IMG/VR virus record: IMGVR_UViG_3300046355_000213 | Location: 61,035-125,034 of that record | Length of the DNA: 64,000 nt | DNA from: a virus | Strand: one strand, 5' to 3' | Shown: piece by piece, positions 1 to 8,148 of the stretch | How positions within the stretch are numbered: position 1 is the stretch's first letter | Layout: every line of letters begins with the position of its first letter | Notes under the pieces: generated by a model | The model's input: only the letters and a program-made list of their open reading frames with translations | Databases searched by the model: none | What the model was told of the DNA's origin: nothing | Translations under genes and position numbers: made by a program

Positions 1-1698
1 TCCTGCTTTGGCACCGGCAGCAAGTATTTCTGTTGCCCGGTCATACATCATGTTATATAACTGGTTAGGACTGTCTCCTAACTTATAGCTCTTAGGAATA
101 ACACCTACATCCTGCAAGCGTTTGTGTTCTTTCTCCAGCTCAGGGTTTGTTAAAAACTTACCCGTTTTAATCACGCCAGATAGGTACTGCATGTAAGCAG
201 GGGATACCATCTTATCAGGACTTTGCATACCTGCTTCTGAAATGATACTGGCCCCTGTGCTTAAATATTCATCAGCCGTGCGGTTGAACTGCTCAGTCAT
301 TCGCTGGTGAGCGGCAACAGGATCTGTGCCCATGATACTTTTACCTACATAGATAGGTGTATCATTAGGATTACCTGCGTCCTTCTTATTGCCGGATGAA
401 CTGGAGCCTGAACCAGAGCCCGAAGCTCCACTGCCGTAGCGTGTCTGAAACTGTGAGTCATCCTGCAACATCTTGGCCATAGTCTTTTCCATCTCAAGGT
501 TAGCCTTGAATACCGGATCTATGTCAATCTTGTACTTGTTATTGATAGCCTGGTTGCGGGCAAAGTTTTGGATCAGTGCATTCTTGTTGGCCCTGCGGAA
601 GAAATCTTCACCACCATTAAGCATGCTGTTATATTCATCCTGATATTCTTTAGCATCAGGCTTAGAGTACTTGTCAATATTCTCCTGTAAGGAAGAAGAA
701 GAATTCTTGTAGCTTTCTAATTGAAGGGCTATGTTTTTACGCTCTGTCAATTCCTCAACAGTAAGTTCACCTTTAGCTTGTTTAGCCTTGAACTCTACGT
801 CCATGGCATCAAGCTTCTTGGTCATCTCTGTAACCTGCTCATCTAGGTCTGACTTTCTTTCTGTGTAGTATCCTCTTTGCTTAGTCATGTAGCCATCAGC
901 TACCATCTTCTTAGCAGTAGGTTCGTCATACCCTAAACCCTGGTATTGCTGTACCTGGCTGCGGTAATCTACCACACCCTGTACACGGAACATATCATCA
1001 GCCTGGGGCATACTGGCCAGTTCATTAGCCGCCCATTCTTTAAACAAAGGCACAGCACCGTCACCATTTGTGCGGGTGATCTTATACGCATTGTTGGGTC
1101 CTCCCTGGCTTTCTGTTTCAATCATCAGGCCCTGGTCTTTGGCACGCTTTTTCAACTCAGCCATTGTATCAAAGTAAGGAACATACTTGTTCACCTTGAC
1201 TTTAGATATAGAGCCGTCACCACGCTTTGCCATAGAAAGCTCATTGGCTGACAGGGCCACATAGTTAGCACCGGTCTGCCAGTATTGTTCTCTGACCTTG
1301 GGATCATTGGATTGTGCCATAGAATCAGCACGGGTACGCTCTGCGTTGATAGCAGAGGTCTTGGAGTAGTCCATCAAAAGGTCCTGGTCTTGCCAGAATG
1401 GAGCATACACTTGTTGGGCAGCATCCACATTTTGCATCTGTGAAAAGTCAACCCCTTGTAATTTCTTTAGTTGGTCCTCGGCCTGTTTGATATAGTTGTC
1501 TCTGACCACTTGATTGTCTGACACTGACAGTGCAGCATTACGGATCAAGCTGTCTGAGGATTTAACCTGGCTCAGTCCTTGCTCAAACATGGAAGATCTA
1601 CGCTGAAGCATAGAGTTCATCATACCAAAGTCCGGTGTGTATAACGGAAGCGGTGCTATAATGTCTGAGCCTGAAGGATACGGATTAATAGATGCCAT
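1..1698 (-). CDS. Large virion/cargo-like protein, 3' part outside window
   Basis: An open frame of 566 codons runs from an ATG at 1698 to the left edge without a stop, so the gene is partial. The protein starts MASINPYPSGSD. It has an N-terminal region rich in Gln/Asp, a charged probable coiled coil at about residues 270-340, and a Gly/Ser-only linker near residue 425. I see no catalytic motif. It is the last gene seen of a block of large internal-virion-like proteins and has its own late-promoter-like motif just upstream (1701-1716). In crAss-like phages such proteins after the muzzle gene are packaged cargo. That role is inferred from position and composition only. Confidence 0.8.
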   Translation of the reverse strand, partial: MASINPYPSGSDIIAPLPLYTPDFGMMNSMLQRRSSMFEQGLSQVKSSDSLIRNAALSVSDNQVVRDNYIKQAEDQLKKLQGVDFSQMQNVDAAQQVYAPFWQDQDLLMDYSKTSAINAERTRADSMAQSNDPKVREQYWQTGANYVALSANELSMAKRGDGSISKVKVNKYVPYFDTMAELKKRAKDQGLMIETESQGGPNNAYKITRTNGDGAVPLFKEWAANELASMPQADDMFRVQGVVDYRSQVQQYQGLGYDEPTAKKMVADGYMTKQRGYYTERKSDLDEQVTEMTKKLDAMDVEFKAKQAKGELTVEELTERKNIALQLESYKNSSSSLQENIDKYSKPDAKEYQDEYNSMLNGGEDFFRRANKNALIQNFARNQAINNKYKIDIDPVFKANLEMEKTMAKMLQDDSQFQTRYGSGASGSGSGSSSSGNKKDAGNPNDTPIYVGKSIMGTDPVAAHQRMTEQFNRTADEYLSTGASIISEAGMQSPDKMVSPAYMQYLSGVIKTGKFLTNPELEKEHKRLQDVGVIPKSYKLGDSPNQLYNMMYDRATEILAAGAKAG

Positions 1699-1700
1699 AG

Positions 1701-1716
1701 TACATTAATAATATAC
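1701..1716 (-). promoter_or_regulatory. Late-promoter-like motif
   Basis: The minus strand reads GTATATTATTAATGTA after a run of eight T. It ends 2 bases before the ATG of the leftmost gene, so the transcript leader would be very short. It is one of a family of near-identical sites ahead of late genes. Confidence 0.6.
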
Positions 1717-1752
1717 AAAAAAAATCTGATAAGTTTAGTAAACCTGGGAAGT

Positions 1753-3723
1753 TTACTGTGTCATTCTCATGGCTGGAAACTGTCTGTTTTGCATACCGGC
1801 CATCATCTGCATGAATGGGTTCATCACAGAAGTAAAATCAGGGTAGCCATCATTGTCCTTATCAGTGGTAGTAGTACGGCCTTTTTGTTTCATCTGCTCG
1901 TCAGCCCATGCAGTTGCTTTGTCCATGGGCATTTTTAAGGTCTCCGTAGCATACTTGATCATCTCAGGATAAGTAGTTGCTGCTGCACCTGTACCTCTTG
2001 CACCACGGATCATGCTGTTGATGTCACGATTAGGATCTTTCTGTTTGGCAAATCCTGTACGGGAGTCAATCATGAAGTAAGGGTTGGTAGCATTGATGCC
2101 ATCCACCATTGCACGGTTGTTCCAGGCATTGTTGTATGCTGCCAGCAATTGACTGTCAGCAGCACTTTGGTTACGGAAGTTTTCTTTCAGTGCATTGTTT
2201 GCCATCTCGTTGTACATCGTACTTGCCTGGGCACGGTTAGCCAGATACTGGTTATCCATCTGTGCACCTTGTGTCTCATACTGATTGGCAATCATTACGT
2301 TTTGCTTATTTACCGCTCCTGCGTTGGCTTCATTGGCTGCCAGGTTTCTTCCTGCCACCTGTGATGCGCCTGCTAAGAATTGCTGTGGTCTTCCAAAGGT
2401 TCTCATACCCTGCATCTGCATGTTAGCCATCTCAGCATTCGCTGCATAGTCGCGGGTAGGGTCCATGAATACGGCCTTTGGTTTTACATAACCAGGTGTA
2501 GCTACAAAGGGCTTGATCGTAGGAATGGTTGCTCTGGTAGCCAGGGCCTGCATACCTGCCAGCTTATCTGGTAATAAGTAATCAGCATTAGGCATTTTAT
2601 ATGGAGCACCTGCTGTCCCTGGTTGTGGACCTGAAAGCATTTCCTCTTCAGACGTAGAACTAGTGTAAGGAGGGTAGCTGTTAGGTACAGGAGCCAAAGT
2701 AGGCAACTTCATCTGTACTGGGATAGGCATAGGAGCTCTTTGGATAGGGTCTACTTTTTCCATCAAACGCGGTGCACGGAAATCATAATAACCGTCATTG
2801 AACTGTTGCTTTAACTGCTCATCGGTTAACTGATTCACTGCTTTACCAGGATACATCTTCTTGCCCTTGTTAGTTAAAGGGACATTCTTTAGATAATTCA
2901 CAAACTGGTTGTTGAACTCAGGATCTTTTTGAGCACTCTGGATCATCCACTTCTGCCACTGGTCCACATTGTTTGGACTGCCCGTATAGCCACGGTTTCC
3001 ATAATAACTTGCCACGTCATTAAAACTGTCAAAAGAGTTCTCACGCATATCTTTCATGCCTGGTGTTCTCTTTCTGTAGTCCTCTGTTACCTGACCCTTA
3101 GTCTGGTACTGAGTTAAGCCGCCAAAAGCAGCTTGTGGCATAGCAGACTGTGCGATGTCTGGAATGCCTTGCGGGAAACCTTTCATGCTCTCCTGTAATA
3201 GGGCAAGCTGACCCAGCTTTTTTTGATTGTTGTCCATCATCATTTGAGCAGTCTGCTTTTTAAGCGGGTCTGCCAATGGATCATCAAGTACGCTCTTGTA
3301 CTTGTTCAGGTCATATTGCTTTGCCAGTTGAGCTGGAGTGTATTTTTTCTTAGAATCTGCACTTTTACCAAACATCTCCAGAGCGGCACCTCCAACCTTC
3401 ATCTTCTTTGTGTCAGAGAATATAAAGCTGCCAGGGTTCAGGTTAAGCGGCGTACCACCTTGAGAGTGACGCTTACCGCCAATCTTCATGTGTTCCTGCA
3501 TGCCGTCACCATCCAGGTCACCTACAACAGTCTCTCCTTTTTCTGCTTCCAGGTTAGCTTCTTCTCTTGGAACGGGCTGTAAGGTATCAGATACGGACTG
3601 GTAAGGACTATCCTCACGCATTTGGTTGTCTAACACCGGTTGACCTAAGTCAAGGTTGTAACCTCGCTGGCCACCATAAGCCATGTTAGGCATGTCCTTA
3701 ATACGTACTCTGTATGTTTTCAT
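1753..3723 (-). CDS. Virion cargo-like protein (656 aa)
   Basis: The protein is long, Met/Gln/Asn-rich and has no transmembrane segment. The N-terminus (MKTYRVRIKDMPNMAYGGQR) carries the NMAYGG motif also found in the 970-residue neighbour. A GDLDGDG acidic loop at about residues 68-74 is followed by an HSQGGTPLNLNPGSFIFSD stretch (about 86-104). I recognise that stretch as recurring in large Bacteroidota phage virion proteins. The C-terminal half is Ala/Asn/Gln-rich and probably helical. It lies between the lysin gene and the leftmost large gene. An internal, ejected virion component is the best guess; no enzymatic motif is visible. Confidence 0.75.
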   Translation of the reverse strand: MKTYRVRIKDMPNMAYGGQRGYNLDLGQPVLDNQMREDSPYQSVSDTLQPVPREEANLEAEKGETVVGDLDGDGMQEHMKIGGKRHSQGGTPLNLNPGSFIFSDTKKMKVGGAALEMFGKSADSKKKYTPAQLAKQYDLNKYKSVLDDPLADPLKKQTAQMMMDNNQKKLGQLALLQESMKGFPQGIPDIAQSAMPQAAFGGLTQYQTKGQVTEDYRKRTPGMKDMRENSFDSFNDVASYYGNRGYTGSPNNVDQWQKWMIQSAQKDPEFNNQFVNYLKNVPLTNKGKKMYPGKAVNQLTDEQLKQQFNDGYYDFRAPRLMEKVDPIQRAPMPIPVQMKLPTLAPVPNSYPPYTSSTSEEEMLSGPQPGTAGAPYKMPNADYLLPDKLAGMQALATRATIPTIKPFVATPGYVKPKAVFMDPTRDYAANAEMANMQMQGMRTFGRPQQFLAGASQVAGRNLAANEANAGAVNKQNVMIANQYETQGAQMDNQYLANRAQASTMYNEMANNALKENFRNQSAADSQLLAAYNNAWNNRAMVDGINATNPYFMIDSRTGFAKQKDPNRDINSMIRGARGTGAAATTYPEMIKYATETLKMPMDKATAWADEQMKQKGRTTTTDKDNDGYPDFTSVMNPFMQMMAGMQNRQFPAMRMTQ

Positions 3724-3740
3724 AGGAATATAGTCTACTC

Positions 3741-3755
3741 TTTAATATAACAAAA
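3741..3755 (-). promoter_or_regulatory. Weak late-promoter-like motif
   Basis: The minus strand reads TTTTGTTATATTAAA 18 bases before the ATG at 3723. It shares the T-run followed by TATATT layout with the better sites but lacks the ATGTA end. Confidence 0.35.
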
Positions 3756-3788
3756 TTTCTGGAGTTTAACAAGCTAAACCTAAAAGGT

Positions 3789-5234
3789 TTAAATGAACTC
3801 CACATCACCGCCCATAGCTTTGATCTGCATGATCTGGTCTGCTGTAAGCTCATACTCTCCACCTTGCTGCATCATTTCTACGTGCAGGTGATCTCCTTCA
3901 TCAATGATGTCTTCAATGCCGTAGCGCTGGCGGATCTGTGGGCTCTGGCTTAAAAGGCCTTTCAGTTGATTGTAAGCCCTTCTATCAGAAGAGTTGGCAC
4001 CAATGTCAATAGCTTTGTTCTGGTAATGCTTGGAGCCACTCATGTGCTTGCTGTCATTGCCGGAAGAAATCTTCAGGCCAGGAAACTGTGCACTCATGTC
4101 TGTAGCAAAAGCACTAAGACCTGCATCCAGGTTATTGATGTTTACTCCTGGCTTAGTATCCAGGCCGGTATAGTTTGCATTGGTTGTACCAAAAGCATCG
4201 CGGGTTATCTTACCCTTACCAAAGTAATCCATAGCTCCCTTAGGCCCTGCAAAATGAATCATCATTTTTATCTGGTCTACAGACTGCTTGGGATTGTACT
4301 GCTGTTTAATCTTCTGGGCATACGGCGTCAGGGTATTAGCATTCCAATAGTCAAAGTATTTTTCCTGGGCATCCGGAGTATCTAAGAAAGCTTGCTTGCT
4401 GTCTACTCCTGTTACCGTGCGGATAGTGTCTTTGTGTTGGTTCCATAAGAACTGATACTTACCCGCTGCAGAACTTGCCAGGGAACCGTCTTTCTTTTTA
4501 GGAAGGGCCCGGTAGTCGCCGCCACTCTCACGGGTAGCAATCTGCTCTTTTAATGATATAGAGGCAGATTTAAAGTTTGTCTCTGCAGGTTGAGCAGGCA
4601 TACTAGGCATCTCCGGCATAGTCTGTGGCATATAGTCCATAGGGTTCACCAGGGCCGTATTACTAAACGCATCAATAGAAGGCACCATGTACTGTTCTGT
4701 CTCAGCGTTAACTCCTCCTACCTGAAAGAACCGTCCACCATTGTACTGTCCTTCCGGAGACTTGACACCCATTTGATCTGGTCTGAATAAACCATAGTCA
4801 GAAGGCCCTACACCGTAGTTACCTCTATCCATGGAGTTTTCTCCTTGTTGGTTAAACTGGGCATTACGGTTACGTAATAAGGTATCACGCTCTCTTTCAG
4901 CATCACCCTTGTTGAAAGCTGCATTGTAAAGATTAGCAGCATTATATCCTGCATTCATCACATCCATGAAATTAACTGTCCTTTTAGGTAGGTCAATTTC
5001 AGGATTCTCCTTAGCAATACGTTGCTTTAGGTCATTGGCAAATACAGCATCTGCAGCAGCACCTGTAGGAGCCTGAGTAGGAAAAGCCTGATTTGTCATT
5101 TGAAAATCATTGCTGGCCTGATCAATCATTTCCTGGTCAGATAATTGAAACTGAAACTTGTTAGGAGTTATCTGAGGAAAAGTGTTCTGCCCTGCCAGCT
5201 GAAATTTCTTAAGCCCTGTTATACGGATCTTCAT
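3789..5234 (-). CDS. Virion lysin: lytic transglycosylase plus M15-like peptidase
   Basis: The start MKIRITGLKK (ATG at 5234) is preferred over an upstream in-frame ATG at 5261 because it sits 1 base after the stop of the preceding gene. Of 481 residues, about 226-310 resemble a lysozyme-like transglycosylase: catalytic Glu in ATRESGGDY (E236) followed by AAGKYQF. Residues about 365-455 resemble an M15/VanY-type DD-peptidase: SKHYQNKAIDIG gives the HxxxxAxD zinc pattern and DHLHVEM gives the second His. Together they would cut glycan strands and stem peptides during DNA entry. The C-terminus carries a tag-like segment also seen in the upstream 970-residue protein. The order TerL to muzzle to lysin suggests a virion-borne rather than a late lysis enzyme. 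Confidence 0.8.
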   Translation of the reverse strand: MKIRITGLKKFQLAGQNTFPQITPNKFQFQLSDQEMIDQASNDFQMTNQAFPTQAPTGAAADAVFANDLKQRIAKENPEIDLPKRTVNFMDVMNAGYNAANLYNAAFNKGDAERERDTLLRNRNAQFNQQGENSMDRGNYGVGPSDYGLFRPDQMGVKSPEGQYNGGRFFQVGGVNAETEQYMVPSIDAFSNTALVNPMDYMPQTMPEMPSMPAQPAETNFKSASISLKEQIATRESGGDYRALPKKKDGSLASSAAGKYQFLWNQHKDTIRTVTGVDSKQAFLDTPDAQEKYFDYWNANTLTPYAQKIKQQYNPKQSVDQIKMMIHFAGPKGAMDYFGKGKITRDAFGTTNANYTGLDTKPGVNINNLDAGLSAFATDMSAQFPGLKISSGNDSKHMSGSKHYQNKAIDIGANSSDRRAYNQLKGLLSQSPQIRQRYGIEDIIDEGDHLHVEMMQQGGEYELTADQIMQIKAMGGDVEFI

Positions 5235-5235
5235 G

Positions 5236-8148
5236 TTATAGTACTTCAAAAGTGTAACCAAGCCTTTTTAACTCTGCCATCTGTGCAGGAGTCACTTCCA
5301 TTTCATCACCTACTGAATGCTGTCCTCCATTTTTCATAGAGCCTCCGCATTCAAAGCATGGCATACCGCCTGCTTCATAAAAGGCATTACCTGAGAATGT
5401 AGAGCCGCCGTCTTTCCATGTCTTTCTGGCAAATGCCCTGAAAAATGGATTGTTGTCTAAGTTCTTTTTATGTCTGGCATAGAAAGCTGCTTTTCTCTCT
5501 GGGTCTTTAGGATGCTGACCTAAGTTAGAATCCCCAAAATATTTGACAGTGCCATCAGGACCTGTTACTTTATGGGTCTTTCCTTTTCTGTCATTGCTTC
5601 TGCTTACAGTGTACCCACCATTAGCCATCTGCTCCATCTGTTCCTCAGTCATCTCCTGGTTCTCCGGAGAGTACATCATGTTGTCATATACAGAACCGGC
5701 AAAGTCATCCATAAGAGTGATCTTGCTTGCCTGCCAGGGTTCCAGGTCAGAATCTGGCTTAATGAACTTACGAAGCTTATCCAGCTTATCCATCATAGCA
5801 TTGATCTGAGACAGAGCCATCTCACCATCTGGTTGACCACCATCACCCATGAACGGCATATAACCGCCGTAAGCATACCCGTAGTCATCCATCTTATCCA
5901 GGTTACCGGCAGCTGCAAAACGGGCACGAGCAATTTCTTCTGGCATTTTGCCTCCCTCTGCATATTGTGCTTTAGGTTTTTTTCCTGCAGCTTTCATTGC
6001 CATAGCAATAGCTGCTTGTTGTGCTGAACCGCCATAGGCCATGTTACTCATGATCTTTGCTTGTACAAATTCCGGTAAAGCTTTAAAGCCAGGATTATCT
6101 GTACCGCCACCATAAGCTTTCTCAGGCGTTACATACAATGAAGTATTAGCCCCCACGTTTTTAAAGTAAGGATTATCTAAAGTCTTTTTGCGGCAGTTGA
6201 TACAACCTGCACTCATGCGGTTATCAGATACTTTATTATTGTCAAATAATTTCTCCCTGTCACCTAACAAGTGAGTAGGAATACCGTGCATGGCTACACT
6301 CACTTTTCTGTTAGGGTTTGCAGGATCCGGAAGCAAACGCTTGTTAGGATCTGTATGCTGGATGTAAAAGAAGTTATCAGACCCATAGTTTTTACCATAG
6401 TCGGTTGCACTTGTGTTACCCTTACCTGCACGGTTCATGGTATATTCACCGGAAGGTGTAGTTCTTTTCTTATAAAACACCGGTTGTTCATCACCTGCAT
6501 CTTGGCCCAGCCCAACCTCATCTTGTAAAGCAAGGTTACCATTCTCATCAAAGAAATAACCACGGGCATTCTGCTTGGATACAATACCAAACTTCTTGCC
6601 TTTGTTCTTCTCTGCGTATTGATTGTAGTAGTTGTACACATCCTGAGGAAGGTCAAAAGATTGCTCTTGTACCTCATCCTCATTCATGCCAAAAGTTCTT
6701 TCAAACCAGTTACGGTTATCTACCTTGTTGTTTACACGTTGCATACCTTTAGCGGTTGCTTTAGTTTGCGTAGTAGGTACGTAGGCAGGCATAGCGGATT
6801 GAACCGCAGGAGAAGCATAGTTTATGTTTACTCGGGGTTTCTCCTGGTACTGCAGCATGTTGAGCATTTGCTTGTTCTGCTCAGCTGTACCTTTGTAATT
6901 ATTGGCAAAGTATTTATCAAATACTTTCTTACGGCTGCTAAAGTCTGCATCCATACCACGGGCCGCCATATAATCATACAAGCTGCCGCCTTTCTGCATC
7001 TCTACTTCCATACCGTACTCAGCTTTTTTCCAACCACCACCTTTGCTCTTATACCACTTAGCTGCCCATCCATTAGCGTAAGCACTTGGATACACATCAT
7101 ACTTTTGTCTGGCCATAGACTTAGCTCTTGACCATAAAGACGGGTTGGTAGGGACATTACCCCCTGATTTGAATTCTTCCATGTCGTTGTACATTTCTTC
7201 ACCCCCAAACTCACGTCTGCGGTGTTGGTAATTTATTTTATCACTTGATGTTTTCTCTCTGGTAAACTTTGCCTTCTCTGCAGATGATAACTCAGAAGAT
7301 GTCTTGGGTGTATCGTCATTAACTCTCTTGCTAGGCCTGCATGCCGGATAACCCTTGCGGGATTCTCCCTCTTGTCTGCCACAGTCTTTGCCTGTCTTTA
7401 CATCTACCCACTTCTCTGCAAACCATCTGTCCAGACCACCGTGTTGACCACCTGATGCATTCTTTGGTAATACACCAGTTCCTTTTTTATAATTTTCACC
7501 AAACCAGGTTGCTGCAGCATCATTAGGAAACTGTATATAAGTCTTAGTAGAGTCTGCATAATCAAATGCATCTTTGCCTAAATACTTTAAAGTACCGTTA
7601 GGCATTTGTACTACAGTTGGATATACACGACTATCACCACTTTGCATATAGTGAGTACTAGGTCCTTTTACTCCAGGTATCTGCATAGAAGGTGTATTCT
7701 TTGGATATAGTCTTTGCACCCAATTAAGATTCTTGTTAGCATTTAGTACAGAATCAACATAAGCTGTTCCACCACCTTGCATCTTAACAGAACCTCCACA
7801 CTTATGACATGTCATAGGATCAGATCCACCATCAACTGCTTTCCAAGAATGACCACAACTAGAGCAAGTAACAGATCGACTTAATAGTCCACCATTCTGC
7901 ATCATTGGATACTCAGTAACGTTATCTGCATCAGGAAATAGATAGTCTTGATTAGGATACATCATTTGAGCTTGTCCAATATTAGGGACCCCTAACACAG
8001 GATAACTAACACCATCCATCGTAATATTATTAGAAGGTATGTTAGTAATCTCACCAGGATGTTGCCACTGGTTACGGGGTACTTTAGGCTTAGAAGGCTT
8101 GGACATCTTCTTTTGGATATCGGCAAGTAAACTCTTATTTAGACTCAT
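5236..8148 (-). CDS. Multidomain virion protein with zinc ribbon and L,D-transpeptidase-like domain
   Basis: 970 residues. Near residues 90-122 two CxxC pairs (CSSCGHSW and CHKCGG) form a zinc ribbon. Residues about 235-275 (LDRWFAEKWVDVKTGKDCGR and following) and about 340-375 (YANGWAAKWYKSKGGGWKKA) resemble the small DUF5872-type modules seen in large viruses. Around residues 560-660 there is a YkuD-like layout: MHGIP near 617 and MSAGCINC near 646, with Asn replacing the usual Arg after GCI. Repeated short xxGG motifs (MQNGG, NMAYGG, MANGG) link the domains. The start overlaps the muzzle gene stop by 4 bases. A peptidoglycan-active cargo protein is inferred; transpeptidase activity is uncertain. 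Confidence 0.75.
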   Translation of the reverse strand: MSLNKSLLADIQKKMSKPSKPKVPRNQWQHPGEITNIPSNNITMDGVSYPVLGVPNIGQAQMMYPNQDYLFPDADNVTEYPMMQNGGLLSRSVTCSSCGHSWKAVDGGSDPMTCHKCGGSVKMQGGGTAYVDSVLNANKNLNWVQRLYPKNTPSMQIPGVKGPSTHYMQSGDSRVYPTVVQMPNGTLKYLGKDAFDYADSTKTYIQFPNDAAATWFGENYKKGTGVLPKNASGGQHGGLDRWFAEKWVDVKTGKDCGRQEGESRKGYPACRPSKRVNDDTPKTSSELSSAEKAKFTREKTSSDKINYQHRRREFGGEEMYNDMEEFKSGGNVPTNPSLWSRAKSMARQKYDVYPSAYANGWAAKWYKSKGGGWKKAEYGMEVEMQKGGSLYDYMAARGMDADFSSRKKVFDKYFANNYKGTAEQNKQMLNMLQYQEKPRVNINYASPAVQSAMPAYVPTTQTKATAKGMQRVNNKVDNRNWFERTFGMNEDEVQEQSFDLPQDVYNYYNQYAEKNKGKKFGIVSKQNARGYFFDENGNLALQDEVGLGQDAGDEQPVFYKKRTTPSGEYTMNRAGKGNTSATDYGKNYGSDNFFYIQHTDPNKRLLPDPANPNRKVSVAMHGIPTHLLGDREKLFDNNKVSDNRMSAGCINCRKKTLDNPYFKNVGANTSLYVTPEKAYGGGTDNPGFKALPEFVQAKIMSNMAYGGSAQQAAIAMAMKAAGKKPKAQYAEGGKMPEEIARARFAAAGNLDKMDDYGYAYGGYMPFMGDGGQPDGEMALSQINAMMDKLDKLRKFIKPDSDLEPWQASKITLMDDFAGSVYDNMMYSPENQEMTEEQMEQMANGGYTVSRSNDRKGKTHKVTGPDGTVKYFGDSNLGQHPKDPERKAAFYARHKKNLDNNPFFRAFARKTWKDGGSTFSGNAFYEAGGMPCFECGGSMKNGGQHSVGDEMEVTPAQMAELKRLGYTFEVL

